A DNA stretch of 64,000 nt from Buddleja alternifolia (taxonomy: Eukaryota > Streptophyta > Magnoliopsida > Lamiales > Scrophulariaceae). Under the pieces are notes generated by a model. That model did no database searches. It saw only the letters and a list, made by a program, of their open reading frames with translations, and had not been told where the DNA came from. The position numbers were made by a program, and so were the translations under genes. Where the stretch lies: positions 36,258,657-36,322,656 of the forward strand of contig CM033402.1 of NCBI GenBank assembly GCA_019426215.1, in the 5' to 3' direction. Every line of letters begins with the position of its first letter. The first letter of the stretch is position 1. Shown here in pieces: positions 21,269 to 31,115 of the stretch.

Positions 21269-21312
21269 GGAAAATACATAAAATAGAATCCTAAGAAATA
21301 TAAACTCTAACA
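20162..21312 (-). mobile_element. Internally deleted Ty1/copia element (1151 bp), TSD GTTTT
   Basis: LTRs 20162-20303 (142 bp) and 21153-21312 (160 bp) are bordered by GTTTT at 20157-20161 and 21313-21317. On the minus strand the right LTR is followed by TGGTATCATGC (21152-21142), the primer-binding site, and the left LTR is preceded by the G-rich tract complementary to CTCCCCCGC (20305-20313). The LTRs differ mainly in the length of an AAT microsatellite (about 20247 and 21234). The interior contains only the end of pol. It has split an older LINE. Same architecture as 16916-17898, but with unrelated LTRs. Confidence 0.9.
20406..21145 (-). pseudogene. Copia pol 3' end: RT connector and RNase H
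   Basis: Minus strand. The reading starts almost at the primer-binding site and carries the end of RT (SAREILSRVDMSSYNPCTT, SLPSALQYLTFTRPDI). After a frameshift at about 20910 comes RNase H: LKRVLRYVRGTI, YSDADWAGCPDTRRSTSGY, SWSSKRQLVVSRSSAEAEY, YCDNISSVYL and RTKHVELDLHFVREKV. The frame stops at a TGA before the usual end motif. Gag, protease, integrase and the RT active site are missing. Confidence 0.88.
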
Positions 21313-21929
21313 GTTTTATCCAAAATTAAGCCATTGGCTACAAACCTAAATTTTGCCTTCGAGTTAAAAGACGCAAAGACGAGAGATAGGCAAGTTATTT
21401 TATGGCTTTTCCCTCTCCCAGTTGGTGGAAACTTCATACAGATGGGAGATATTTGAGTAGTTCGGATTGTGCTGCTACAGGGGTTCTTGTTAGGGACAAA
21501 CCAGGAGGATGGATTCTTGAGTTTAGCAAAATGATTGGGCACCCTTCCATCACAGTGGTCGAACTCTTGGCACTTCGCGAGGAGCATTAACTTGCTTGGG
21601 TACGTCGATCAGAAAGAATTATGGTAGAGATCAAATCTGAAGCGGTCTAGAAATTGGTGGCCAAAGGAAATGTTGATGAACACTCCCTCGACTGTATCAT
21701 TAGAGATTGTTGGAAGCTCTTTAGTAGACTATGGTTCAACCAATTTACTCATGTGCTTCGGTAAAAGAACTTTTGTACGGATGCATTAACAAAAATGAGG
21801 CAATCCAGCACCCAATTTGATAAGATTTAGGAGTCTCCCTAGGAGGAGCTAGTTAAATCGATGAGGGAGGATATGGATCTCCCCAAGTAGTTTGTTTTTG
21901 GAATTTCACCTTTGAAAAAAGAAAAATAC

Positions 21930-22346
21930 AGAGACTTGTGCCATATGTGAAAATTGAAAAGTAGTGTATAGTGAGTTCAATTGAATGCAATCTGGCCGTA
22001 TCAAATTTAAGAGAAAAGAATTAAAATAAATAGGATCTACTGTATGAATAAAGTACACTTGTCATGTGATTGATTATTCATTTTATAGATTACTTTTATG
22101 TTTGATATAACCAACTGCAGACTAGAATTTCAAGCGCAAGACCAACCATTAGATAGCTAAAGGTTTTCAACATGTTATTTTTATCTTAGTTCCTTTTGTA
22201 TTATGTTGAAATTGCTTGATAAGATAAAAAAATTGAATTGATATTTTTCTTTAAAAGTGTCTTAATGCATGGATGAATCAACTTGTGCATTATATTTTTC
22301 TTAATTATTGCTAGTTGTGACTTAATAATCTCAATATATTTTCTCC
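21930..22346. other. Intergenic DNA between LINE remnant and Harbinger terminus
   Basis: AT-rich with no recognised gene or element. Confidence 0.5.
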
Positions 22347-22479
22347 TCAAGGCTCCTTTGGTATGGCTGAAAAGAGAAGATAAATGGATTAATCTTCCCT
22401 AATCTGGCATTTGGTATTGAAATCAAAAACCCATGATAGAGTAGTGGCCCGGTTTTTTATATGCCATATGATAGATAAG

Positions 22480-22504
22480 TTATCTCACCCAGGGGGTGAG
22501 ATAA
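22480..22504. repeat. Perfect 11-bp palindrome near the Harbinger terminus
   Basis: TTATCTCACCC (22480-22490), 3-bp loop AGG, and GGGTGAGATAA (22494-22504). It is a subterminal stem-loop or protein-binding palindrome about 130 bp inside the presumed left end. Confidence 0.75.
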
Positions 22505-23842
22505 TTTTATCTTCACTTTCATGCATTTATTGCTTAACAAAAAATTACCCAACAAACACATTCCTCCCGAAAATGGCCCCTGCATTCCTACTTATTACAT
22601 AGGCCCATTTAATTCATCAGTTTTTAATGTTGCTGTTCAAAGTCAGAGGAGGAAGATTTGTAAAATCTTGCCATTATTCCCCACATTAAATTGGATTTCT
22701 TTGCTTCAAATAAAATGCCTTCAAGTATTTCCTATAAATTCGACCCAAAATACCTCATCATATTCACGTTCAAATTCTGATGGTAAGGCAGCAAGCATTT
22801 TGTAATTTTTGCCTTTTAAAATTTTGGCTTTATTTGATTTTGGTTAATTCTAGTCTTTTATTGTAATTATTTATTCTAATTGTTCACAGGGATGTTGGGT
22901 TAAGTGATTCATCGCATCTTTCATCAATTTCCTTCGCGAAAGGTATAATAATTTAGGTATCAATTTTCGTATTTTTACAATTGTAGTATCGTATCGACCT
23001 GGACATGATACTCAATTTTCATATTTTTACAATTCTAGTCTTTTATATTGTATTATTTATAGATCAATTTTTGTATTTTTCATCTATTTTTGTTGCGCAC
23101 TTGTTTGATGCATTTTTACTTTTAATGATTTTGATGACTAAATTGCTGTTGATCCGTGTCAGGTTATTTCATTTTAGTTTGTCTCCGGTATATTTTTTAG
23201 TGTTTCATTAGAATCAGGTATTTTCATTTAATTGGTGGTTTGGGGGTTAATTTACATACATGAATTTGAGGATGTGAGATTGAGTAGGCGAGATGAAAGA
23301 GTATTGTCTTTAACTCTGGTTCAAGTCTACTCTTTTATTAGTCGTATTTATTTTGAGAGCATACATTTATAGACATCATATTGCATACATATCATTCCAT
23401 ACTGAATGTCAAAGTACAAAAAAGCAGGAGTGTTGCATATTACTAATTTGACATTGTGAAATTTTTTACAGCACTTGTTGTTTTATAAATCTGATTTCAG
23501 CAAACAAAAAAATGGATATTTCAGAGGAGCATCAGCAGTTATTTGTGTTATTGCAAGAGGTCATATCGGATATTAAGATAATTTTAATGTCGTTCTATCG
23601 TTTTCATCGAGCACAAACGGGACCAAGTTGTTGTACACAAGATGTGACGAGGCTTACCTATAGTTTGAAAATGAAAATCCCAAAACAATTAGAGCACATG
23701 CATGATTTAGTTTCTTTTAGTGATGCAACATGTGTGGACAATCTTAGAATATCTAGAAATGCCTTCGGACGGTTGTGCTATATTCTTGAACATGTCGGAG
23801 GCCTCGTAAATACAAAGATTGTAACTGTTAGTGAGCAGGTGG

Positions 23843-24255
23843 TGTTAAAAACTAAAGGAAAACATTTTATTGAAAAATAATCAGAAAATATTACAAACCA
23901 AAAGCCTAAACAAGAAGTAAAGAAAATGTAACTCCAAACATCAAGCCTAAGAGACAAGACTAAGAACAGTAGGAAGAACACTAGTCAATAATCAAGAGAA
24001 CAACAATCTAATCTTGAAGTCTAAAGAAGAAGCAAAGCTTCTATACAAAGTTGAGAGATCACAAGAGAAATCCGAACGTTATGCGTGAGTTGTAGAGAGA
24101 GAAAGTAGCGTCTAAGTTGTGTCTGATTTGGGGCTTAGGATTTCATATATAGATTATTGCCAATCAGCCCCAAGGAGTTTGGATTAACCCCAAGGACATG
24201 GGCTAGAAGAATGGGCCGCACTTATGGACTGAATATTGGCCCAATATCTTCAACA
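23843..24255 (-). repeat. 3' LTR of the KUP-bearing element
   Basis: 413 bp, TGTTAAAA to CTTCAACA. Contains the GGGCCGCACTTATGGACTG and CCCCAAGGAGTTTGGATTAA blocks shared with the other LTR. Confidence 0.93.
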
Positions 24256-25539
24256 ACCCCCCCCCCCCCCTCAAGCTCATGGGGAGTGAACACGAAAAAA
24301 CAAGCCAGAAACGGACCATGAGATTGAACCTCGAATGTGAAAGGAAAGTCCTGAAAAAGAAAAAAGCTAAAATCACCATGGAATAACCCAAAAAATGTTG
24401 TGTGCCATCATACGATAGACCAACACTCAACATCACACAATCATAACCAAACCACTGGAAAAAAAATAGATAATCCAAAGGTTATCCAAAAAGGTACAAC
24501 AGTGTTACCAAACATATGATAAAACATTAAAAATCAAACCAAAGTCAAATCACTGAATTCAGTAAGAAATGACATATATGAACAAACATGTTATCGATCG
24601 CAATATCCAGAAATGAACAGCCAAAACACTGAACCTAAGGATAAAATAACAAGATCGAAAACAAGAAACAATGGCCACATGTCCGTATTTAAATCGGTAT
24701 AAACCGAACCCACGAAACAAAAGTAAAGCCACAAACAAGCAAATAAGGTCACATATCTCGTATATGAATCAGACAAACACTGAACCCACGAAATAAAAAT
24801 AGGACCATATAAGCTATAACAAGGATCACAATTACTGCATTTGAATCCAAAAATCGGAACCCACGGAAAAGTTACAAGATCCAAAACAAGAGTACTCATA
24901 AAAGTACTACCAAATTCAGCTATACATGCAACTGACAAAGTGACACACGTCACATAAATCTGACCAAATGTGGACAGAACAAAAGAAAATTCCGCCGAAT
25001 ATAAATCGAAACACGGAATAAACAATCCCATATAAAGAGATTGAAACCGAGCATGGCACTTAAGCCAACAAACTAAACTCAAGAAATCACAATAGATTGA
25101 TGAGAATAGACAAAAAAACCAAGAGCAAATATAACCCATGTATGCATATCTGGGCAGTCAAACCAATACACAGATTGGACCCAACAATCACATATGACAG
25201 AGCAATGAACGTAATTCCACTAAGTAAAAAGCGAAACATGAACCAAATAACAACATAAAAGTCATGAATCGATACGTGGATAGAATTTGAAAACAAAGGG
25301 GTAGCCAAAAAATGCATACATATCAACAAGTCGATACATATATCGAAACGAAGATAACAATCAATATTCATATCAATATCAACACATAATAAAAATGGCA
25401 TGCCACCATAGATAACATTCTCAACCAACCATAGGTACAAATAATTGAACCTAATCAGGAAAATCGCAATCACAAAATGACTAATGACAACAAGGTGGTG
25501 AATAAAAATAAATAAATAAAGCATTTTACCACTGTATTT

Positions 25540-25785
25540 TTTGTCACAAAAAAAATACAGAAAAAACGAAATAAGCAATTTGAGGGATCGGAGAGAATTC
25601 TGAGCGGAAGCATAAGTATACGACATGAAAAGAACCGACCCACGAATAATGGAATTCACTCTCACATCTGTGGGTGCTAGCCTTAGAAACTCAACAAAGA
25701 GAGGGTCTGATATATTCTTCATTTCAACATCAAGACTTGCTTGAATCTCCACCCTCTGATTTTCAATTATACTCTCCCAGATCAC
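25540..25785 (-). other. Second possible captured coding segment, unknown origin
   Basis: The open frame continues past the KUP piece with a sequence that is not KUP-like but has coding character: IENQRVEIQASLDVEMKNI, then DPLFVEFLRLAPTDVRVNS and IIRGSVLFMSYTYASAQNS. It is more balanced in composition than the hydrophobic, low-complexity frame downstream. I do not recognise the family; it may be a second captured exon or non-coding sequence that happens to be open. Confidence 0.3.
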
Positions 25786-26076
25786 TTCACCATCATCATT
25801 CTCCCAAAGAACAATAAGGGCATATTTGGTAAGTGGAATCAGAATTAAGGTATACAAAACCAAGGACAATGCACCAAGAACATCTTTATTCCCATTGATA
25901 GGGACCTTACTGAACATCACACGAAATATATATAAAGGACTAGTCCCCACATCGCCGAAAATGACCCCGAGGGTCTGGAAAGCCACTATGATTCTCCTAC
26001 TCAAAGTGACATCCTGCTTCTGGAAATCATTTTTCCAAGCGCCTAGAACTTCAAGTGACTCAACATCAAACGAGTC
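25786..26076 (-). pseudogene. Captured fragment of a KUP/HAK/KT potassium transporter gene
   Basis: Minus strand, 97 codons in a longer open frame (26385-25087). The piece starts DSFDVESLEVLGAW, has LSRRIIVAFQTLGVIFGDVG and TSPLYIFRVMFSKVPING, then DVLGALSLVLYTLILIPLTK and ends at VLWENDDGE. This is the N-terminal first and second membrane segments of plant KUP/HAK proteins, including the family GDxGTSPLY motif. It ends exactly where plant KUP genes normally continue GGTFALYSL across an exon junction, and begins just after a splice-acceptor-like TTGCTTAG. The rest of the about 780-residue transporter is absent. It lies in the same direction as the retroelement and is thus probably transcribed from its LTR. 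The source branch (KUP5/7/12-like) is a guess. Confidence 0.85.
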
Positions 26077-27814
26077 AACAACTAAGCAATATTGATAATG
26101 ATTCTCATGCATTAGAGCACTTAACATCACATCACAACCATGTAATATCAGAAATAACATATTCAAAAGGAACTGAACAAAAAACTTATCAAACTTGCTC
26201 ACGGAACGCATCGACATATGGACAGAATACAACAATAATGGAGTAGCCAACAGAAGCGTACTACGAACTAGCTTAATGTCAATAAATGAAGAACAATCAA
26301 TTATTCCATAACATGACATAGTGAGAAGCAATATATAGGAGAAACAAGACAGTCCCCCCCCCCCCTGGCGCATAAAATACGGCAATATATTGGGAGGGAC
26401 ATAAACTTGGCAAACGAACCTTGGCAGACTTTCACATATAAGACACGTAATATCTCTAGAAAAATAACGTGTAATATACTAAAAGACAAAAAAATAGGCA
26501 GAGATGCTACAAGAAATAACATATGGCCATTTGCATAATTAGAACAAAGACTTGAGTAAATACATGAATCAATTTGCAAAGTCTTATTCACAACTGTGAT
26601 CTCCAGAGTCAAAAGAACTAGATCATAACCAGATCTGATTTTAATGAACAAAAGCATGAATCCAGAGATACAGTCAATCTTCTTAATAAAAGGTCGATCA
26701 CAGATCGAACAGAAAAGCCACAAAAAATTGCCAATGGTAACAAAACCAAGACTTGCAGTTGAGACAAAAAATACCTTGGTATTTAAACAAAAAACAAAAA
26801 GGATTTGATTTGACATGCAAAAGTAAAACAGAACATGGCACACTAAACCAACATATAAGATCACAAAGGAAATCCATACACAAAACTAACATAAAGGCAA
26901 TATAACAAACCAACTAATCAGTACTGAGCCCGAATAACAATAGTTACCAGTGTTTTTTGTTACCAAAAAACACACAGAAAAAGAAAACTTATATTGAGTT
27001 TTCAGAAACTCAGTCACAATTCAGAGTACCAATGTTGCGGAAGCAAAGGACCCGTCAGACAAACCAGATCAAGAAGGCACCAAATGTTATTATCAACAGA
27101 TAACAACTAATAGACTCCTGGACTTGCCTGAAACAAAGAACCAAAGAGTTAATAACCGAAAATCTTCAGGAAATAAGACTTCACAACAGTACAGAATAAA
27201 GAAGCACCAATAAAATCGAACGATAACTAGATAAACCAAGTGTTTTTAACAAAAACACATAAAAATACTCCAGATGGAAAGAGGTAAACCGGCTGGACAC
27301 GCCTGCAAGAACAAACTCGCTGGAGAAAAGAGAGCAACCACCAAGAACCAGTAGCTCGATCGCAAGATCAGACTACAGAAGGTCAAAAATCAAAGTAAAG
27401 CCCCAATCGGAGAAGAACACCGATAAACACACGAGTACTGCCAGCGAAAGACTGAGCCAAAGCGAAGGGCCCAGAATCGAACAAGAAGCAACCGACACTC
27501 ACTAAGATGGCTGAAATAACGAAAAATCGCCAAAACGAAAGCCCAAGAATTACAAGAAACGGTCGGCGAAAAAAGGTCCAAACGAAAAAGTACACCAGTC
27601 AGAACCTTCAATCATACATATAACAAATCGCCGAGATTCTAAAAAACCACTGAAAAAAGATTTCATCTATCAAACCGCTGGAATCATCTATCATATAGCC
27701 GAGATTTCATGAAAGTTGCTGGAAATTCTAAAAAACCACTGAAAAAAGAAATCACCCCGAAAAAGAAAAAGAAAAAAAACATACGAGAATCAGAACCTTA
27801 CGGCTCTGATACCA

Positions 27815-28228
27815 TGTTAAAAACTAAAGGAAAACATTTAATTGAAAAATAATCAAAAAATATTACAAACCAAAAGCCTAAACAAGAAGTAAATAAAATG
27901 TAACTTCAAACATCAAGCCTAAAGAGACAAGACTAAGAACAGTAGGAAGAACACTAGTCAATAATCAAGAGAACAACAATCTAATCTTGAAGTCTAAAGA
28001 AGAAGCAAAGCTTCTGTACAAAGTTGAGAGATCACAAGAGAAATCCGAACGTTATGTGTGAGTTGTAGAGAGAGAAAGTAGCGCCTAAGTTGTGTCTGAT
28101 TTGGGGCTTAGGATTTCATATATAGATTATTGCAAATCAGCCCCAAGGAGTTTGGATTAACCCCAAGGACATGGGCTAGAACAATGGGCCGCACTTATGG
28201 ACTGAATATTGGCCCAATATCTTCAACA
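27815..28228 (-). repeat. 5' LTR of the KUP-bearing element
   Basis: 414 bp, TGTTAAAA to CTTCAACA. On the minus strand it is the 5' LTR, directly followed by the TGGTATCAGAGC primer-binding site at 27814. Confidence 0.93.
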
Positions 28229-29559
28229 GGTGGCGATATTTTTTACTGTATTAGCACACCATAAGAAAAATTGCATTATCAAACATGATTTTAAAAGATC
28301 GGGCTACACTATAAGTAAGCACTTCAATGGTGTACTCTCTGCGTTACTTAGGCTGCATAGATTGTTTCTTGTGAAACCAACTCCTATCGAAGATGACACA
28401 ACAAATGAGAGGTGGAAATGGTTTAAGGTAATGCTTGCTTAAAAGCTCCCTCATTTAAAAATTCTAATGTCTTCAGTTATGCTTACTATTTGTATTGGTT
28501 CATAGGGTTGCTTAAGTGCTTTAGATGACACTTACATTCCTTTGCGGGTGGGTCAAAAAGATAAGCCACGGTATAGAAATAAAAAAGGGGATGTTTTGGT
28601 TAATCTCCTGGCTGTTTGCGATATAAACATGAATTATGTTTATATTTTATCTGGTTTGGAGGGGTCTGCAGCTGATAGCAGGGTGTTAAAGGATGCCATT
28701 ACTAGAGACAACGGGTTTAGAGTTCCTGATGGTATTTACATGTCTCAATATTCTCATTACTAGGGTGTTAATTACATATACATCTATAAGCTCGTTTATA
28801 CACATTATTAACCCATACATTTTTCTATGCTAATTTGTTGACAGGAAAATATTATCTATGTGATTCAGGGTATACAAATGGAGATGGGTTTCTAGCACCT
28901 TATCGGGGTGTTAGATACCATATTCAAGAGTGGAATTCACACCGAACTCCACCGCAAAATGCGCATGAACTATTCAATAAGGTGCATGCTAGGGCACGTA
29001 ATGTAATAGAAAGGTTCTTTGCGTTACTAAAAGGTCGATGGGCAATATTGCGAAGTAACTCATTTTATCCGGTGAAAGTGCAAGACCGGATCATCATGGC
29101 TTGTGCTTTGCTACATAATTACATTCAGATTGAGATGCCCATTGATCCTTTAGAAGCTGAATTCCCCGAGGTTAATGATGACATTGATGATGACCCTAAT
29201 ATTGGCTTTATAGATCAAGTAGAGCCTTCACAACAATGGACTAATTGGAGGGAAACTTTGGCAACTAGTATGTTCGATGAGTGGAGAGGGTCTCGTTAAG
29301 AATTAGTTTGGTTTTTGTCTAAATAGTAGATGTTACTTTAGGTATAACTGTTGTGGTTTGAATTAGGATTCTATACATTAAACTATGTATGATTCGACTA
29401 AGCTACTCTTTGGCTTTTGTTTTTATGGACATGCTTCTATTATTTGCTTCAATATTAATGTGTTTTGTTTACATGTTTGTGGAAACATCCTTTTCATTTG
29501 GATTTAAAAAATTGATTTTTGAGAATGAAATTTTGAGATCTACAGTACCCAGGAACACA

Positions 29560-30656
29560 ATGGCTATACCTCCTGGCAGAATGAGAGGTCGCGCCTCCAA
29601 TGTGTCTAACGGTAAGTCAAGTAGGAGATGTTGGACACCGGAAGAAGAAAGGGTGTTAACAAATGCTTTGAAGGATTGTACGAGGATACAAAGCAGATAA
29701 TGGGTTCAAGAGTGGCTATCAAAATCTTCTTGAACAAGCTATGATTCAAGCTTTTCCTGGCACCAATATAACGGCTGAACTTCACATAAATTCACGTATT
29801 ACAGTGTGGAGGAAAAACTATGGAACTATATCCACAATGCAGAGCCGAAGTGGGTTTGGTTGGAATGATGCCACTAACATGATCACTGTAGATAGTGAAG
29901 AGGCTTGGAACAACTATGTGAAGGTAGCCCATTTAGTGCATAAATCATAATATAGTAGTTGTTTGAAAATATATAAATGCATCCTTATTGTTTCTATAGA
30001 GTGGTTCAATATCCCTAAAAATGATAAAAATATGATTCTTTATAAATGTGCAGACTGATAGTAATGCCAAGAACATGAGGTACAAAACATGGCTACTCTA
30101 TAAGGATTGGGTTGAGATTTTTGGGAAGGATAGGGCAACAGGTGAGTGTGCTGAAGGATTTCATGATGTAGAAGAAGAAATCTTAAGCAATGGCAATGCT
30201 AATCTAAACGGTAAGGATAATGAAGATGGTGGTGATTATGTACCCTTTTTTAGCAATAATGAATTTGAGGATGTACAAAGCATGTCTTTTTTAAATGCTA
30301 ATGCGGCTGGAAGTAGCAAGCCCACAGACAAAAGAAAGAGGAAAGTGGTGGATGTAAATGACGATCGCTTCATTGACTTGATGAGTTCCTTTTGTGACAA
30401 GACTGGCGAGAGGCTAGGTGACATATCCAAGCATATTGGCTTTGAGCACGATGCCTCCAAATCAAGAAAGGCAGTTTTTGACGCACTCGGGGATTTGGAA
30501 AGCTCACTTGATATAGAAGGAATGATATTAGTTGTGCATCTAATTGTCAACAACACCAAGAACATGGATTTGTTCTTCAGCTTGCCAAATGAGGGAAGAA
30601 AAACAATGGTTCATATGATATTGGAGGGGAAGTTTCCTAGCATGGATGGAGATTAA
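29560..30656 (+). pseudogene. PIF/Harbinger-associated Myb/SANT-like DNA-binding protein, frameshifted
   Basis: Exon 1 begins at 29560 (MAIPPGRMRGR...) and holds the Myb/SANT-like domain: RRCWTPEEERVLTNALKDC, then, in another frame from about 29682, RGYKADNGFKSGYQNLLEQA, SRITVWRKNYGTISTMQSRS and GFGWNDATNMITVDSEEAW. Exon 1 ends at 29923 before GTAGCC, and exon 2 (30054-30656) reads NMRYKTWLLYKDWVEIFGKD, with a KRKRK basic patch and an acidic C-terminal region. In PIF/Harbinger elements this second protein binds the TIRs and brings the transposase to DNA in the nucleus. A one-base shift near 29682-29690 breaks the frame; otherwise the gene is nearly intact, ending TAA at 30654-30656. Confidence 0.85.
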
Positions 30657-30805
30657 ACCAAAGTAATTCGATTTTCATTGTCTAACATTTGAACTAGTGG
30701 GGGTTACCTCACCTTTTTTTGGTGTGTTTAGTTTTACTTTGTTAATGTTGTTGTTTAATTTGGGATTTGTAGTATCTTCATTTCTCGTATGATGCATAAT
30801 GATAT

Positions 30806-31015
30806 TTTAAAGTCTAAAGTTAACTTTCTAAAAATAGTCTTCATTAGACGCTCAGCCGAAGCATCTATATTTCAAGTAAACGCTTAGTCGAGCGTCTACA
30901 TTTCAAGTGTCCAAAACATTTTAATACGAATCTTTTTTAAGTCGAAAAAGACTTCAGGGTCTATTCAACCCCCCCCCCCCTTCTAGACCCTTTCGTATAC
31001 CACTTAAGACCAACA
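30806..31015 (+). repeat. Truncated 5' LTR remnant of the SIRE-type element
   Basis: About 210 bp matching the end of the 3' LTR from 42716: AAAGTCTAAAGTTAACTTTC, TTCATTAGACGCTCAG, the C-run, CTTCTAGACCCTTTCGTA, ending GACCAACA. About 1345 bp of LTR are missing at its left edge, which joins Harbinger sequence directly. Confidence 0.85.
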
Positions 31016-31017
31016 AG

Positions 31018-31031
31018 TGGTATCAGAGCGG
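31018..31031 (+). other. Primer-binding site of the SIRE-type element
   Basis: TGGTATCAGAGCGG, 2 bp after the LTR end. Complementary to the 3' end of initiator tRNA-Met, the standard Copia primer. Confidence 0.9.
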
Positions 31032-31115
31032 TTAAAGTTGAAGTTTAAAAATTTCCAAGCTTAACAGCTTGTTTAGATCTCTTTTCAAAATTTAGTTGCA
31101 TTTAATTTGTTTTTC

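Larger units (their letters stand above)
18960..21925 (+). pseudogene. Decayed L1-type LINE ORF2 3' half, split by a copia element
   Basis: Pieces in several frames match the C-terminal half of plant LINE ORF2: the RT thumb/post-RT region around 18985-19130 (AWKTNMLNLAGGLPLFNS); KPKRAGGLGLRESRKINVSL and LLAKIGWKTLNRDEDLW (from about 19170); the zinc-binding RVT region about 19640-19790 (SNGKFTCKLAYTTLLDG); and the RNase H-like end at 21402-21590 (FPSPSWWKLHTDGRYLSSSD, GVLVRDKPGGWILEF) with a decayed tail to about 21925. Several frameshifts and stops separate the pieces. The element 20162-21312 sits between the zinc-binding and RNase H parts. The RT core with its catalytic motif is absent. Confidence 0.75.
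23843..28228 (-). mobile_element. Young non-autonomous LTR retrotransposon carrying a KUP/HAK gene fragment, TSD GGTGG
   Basis: LTRs 23843-24255 and 27815-28228 flank a 3.56-kb interior, bordered by GGTGG at 23838-23842 and 28229-28233. By eye the LTRs differ by about nine substitutions and one indel in 413 bp, about 98% identity. Minus-strand orientation: TGGTATCAGAGCCG follows the right LTR (27814-27801; tRNA-Met-type PBS), and a long G-run polypurine tract (complement of 24256-24272) precedes the left LTR. The LTRs begin TGTT and end AACA. No gag, protease, integrase, RT or RNase H reading was found. The interior is AT-rich, with degenerate repeats of about 100 bp (CCCACGAAA-containing units at 24700-24870) and a piece of a potassium transporter gene. 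The PBS type suggests Copia-like mobilisation. Confidence 0.92.
23512..29299 (+). pseudogene. PIF/Harbinger DDE transposase, interrupted by an LTR element
   Basis: Exons: 23512-23842 continuing at 28234-28427 (one exon split by the insertion), 28506-28731 and 28845-29299, with matching GT-AG phases. Apart from the insertion the frame is open throughout, about 401 codons. The N-terminal part has DNLRISRNAFGRLCYILEHV, the helix region before the catalytic core; SEQVAIFFTVLAHHKK spans the insertion point. Catalytic candidates: Asp in SALDDTYIPL, Asp in YYLCDSGYTNGDG, Glu in ARNVIERFFALLKGRW, fitting the DDE nuclease family that cuts and pastes Harbinger elements. The TSD GGTGG lies within codons for Gln-Val-Ala, so loss of the LTR element by itself would leave an extra 5 bp or an LTR. 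The host copy is dead, but was probably active shortly before the insertion because it has no other lesions. Confidence 0.88.
22347..30805 (+). mobile_element. PIF/Harbinger DNA transposon, split and right-truncated
   Basis: The left end is placed at GGCTCCTTTGGTATGGCTGA (about 22345); a similar terminus recurs in inverse at about 50784. Inside are the two genes usual for autonomous PIF/Harbinger elements, in the same direction: a DDE transposase (23512-29299) and a Myb/SANT protein (29560-30656). A perfect hairpin (22480-22504) lies near the left end. The transposase is interrupted by an LTR element (23843-28228). No right TIR occurs before the SIRE-type element begins at about 30806, so the right end was lost. 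The 3-bp TSD could not be confirmed. Confidence 0.75.

Noticed and set aside
24591..26864. Long hydrophobic minus-strand frames as membrane proteins
   Set aside because: Only 25786-26076 resembles a known protein (KUP/HAK). The rest is T-rich sequence that gives Phe/Leu/Ile-rich translations by composition.
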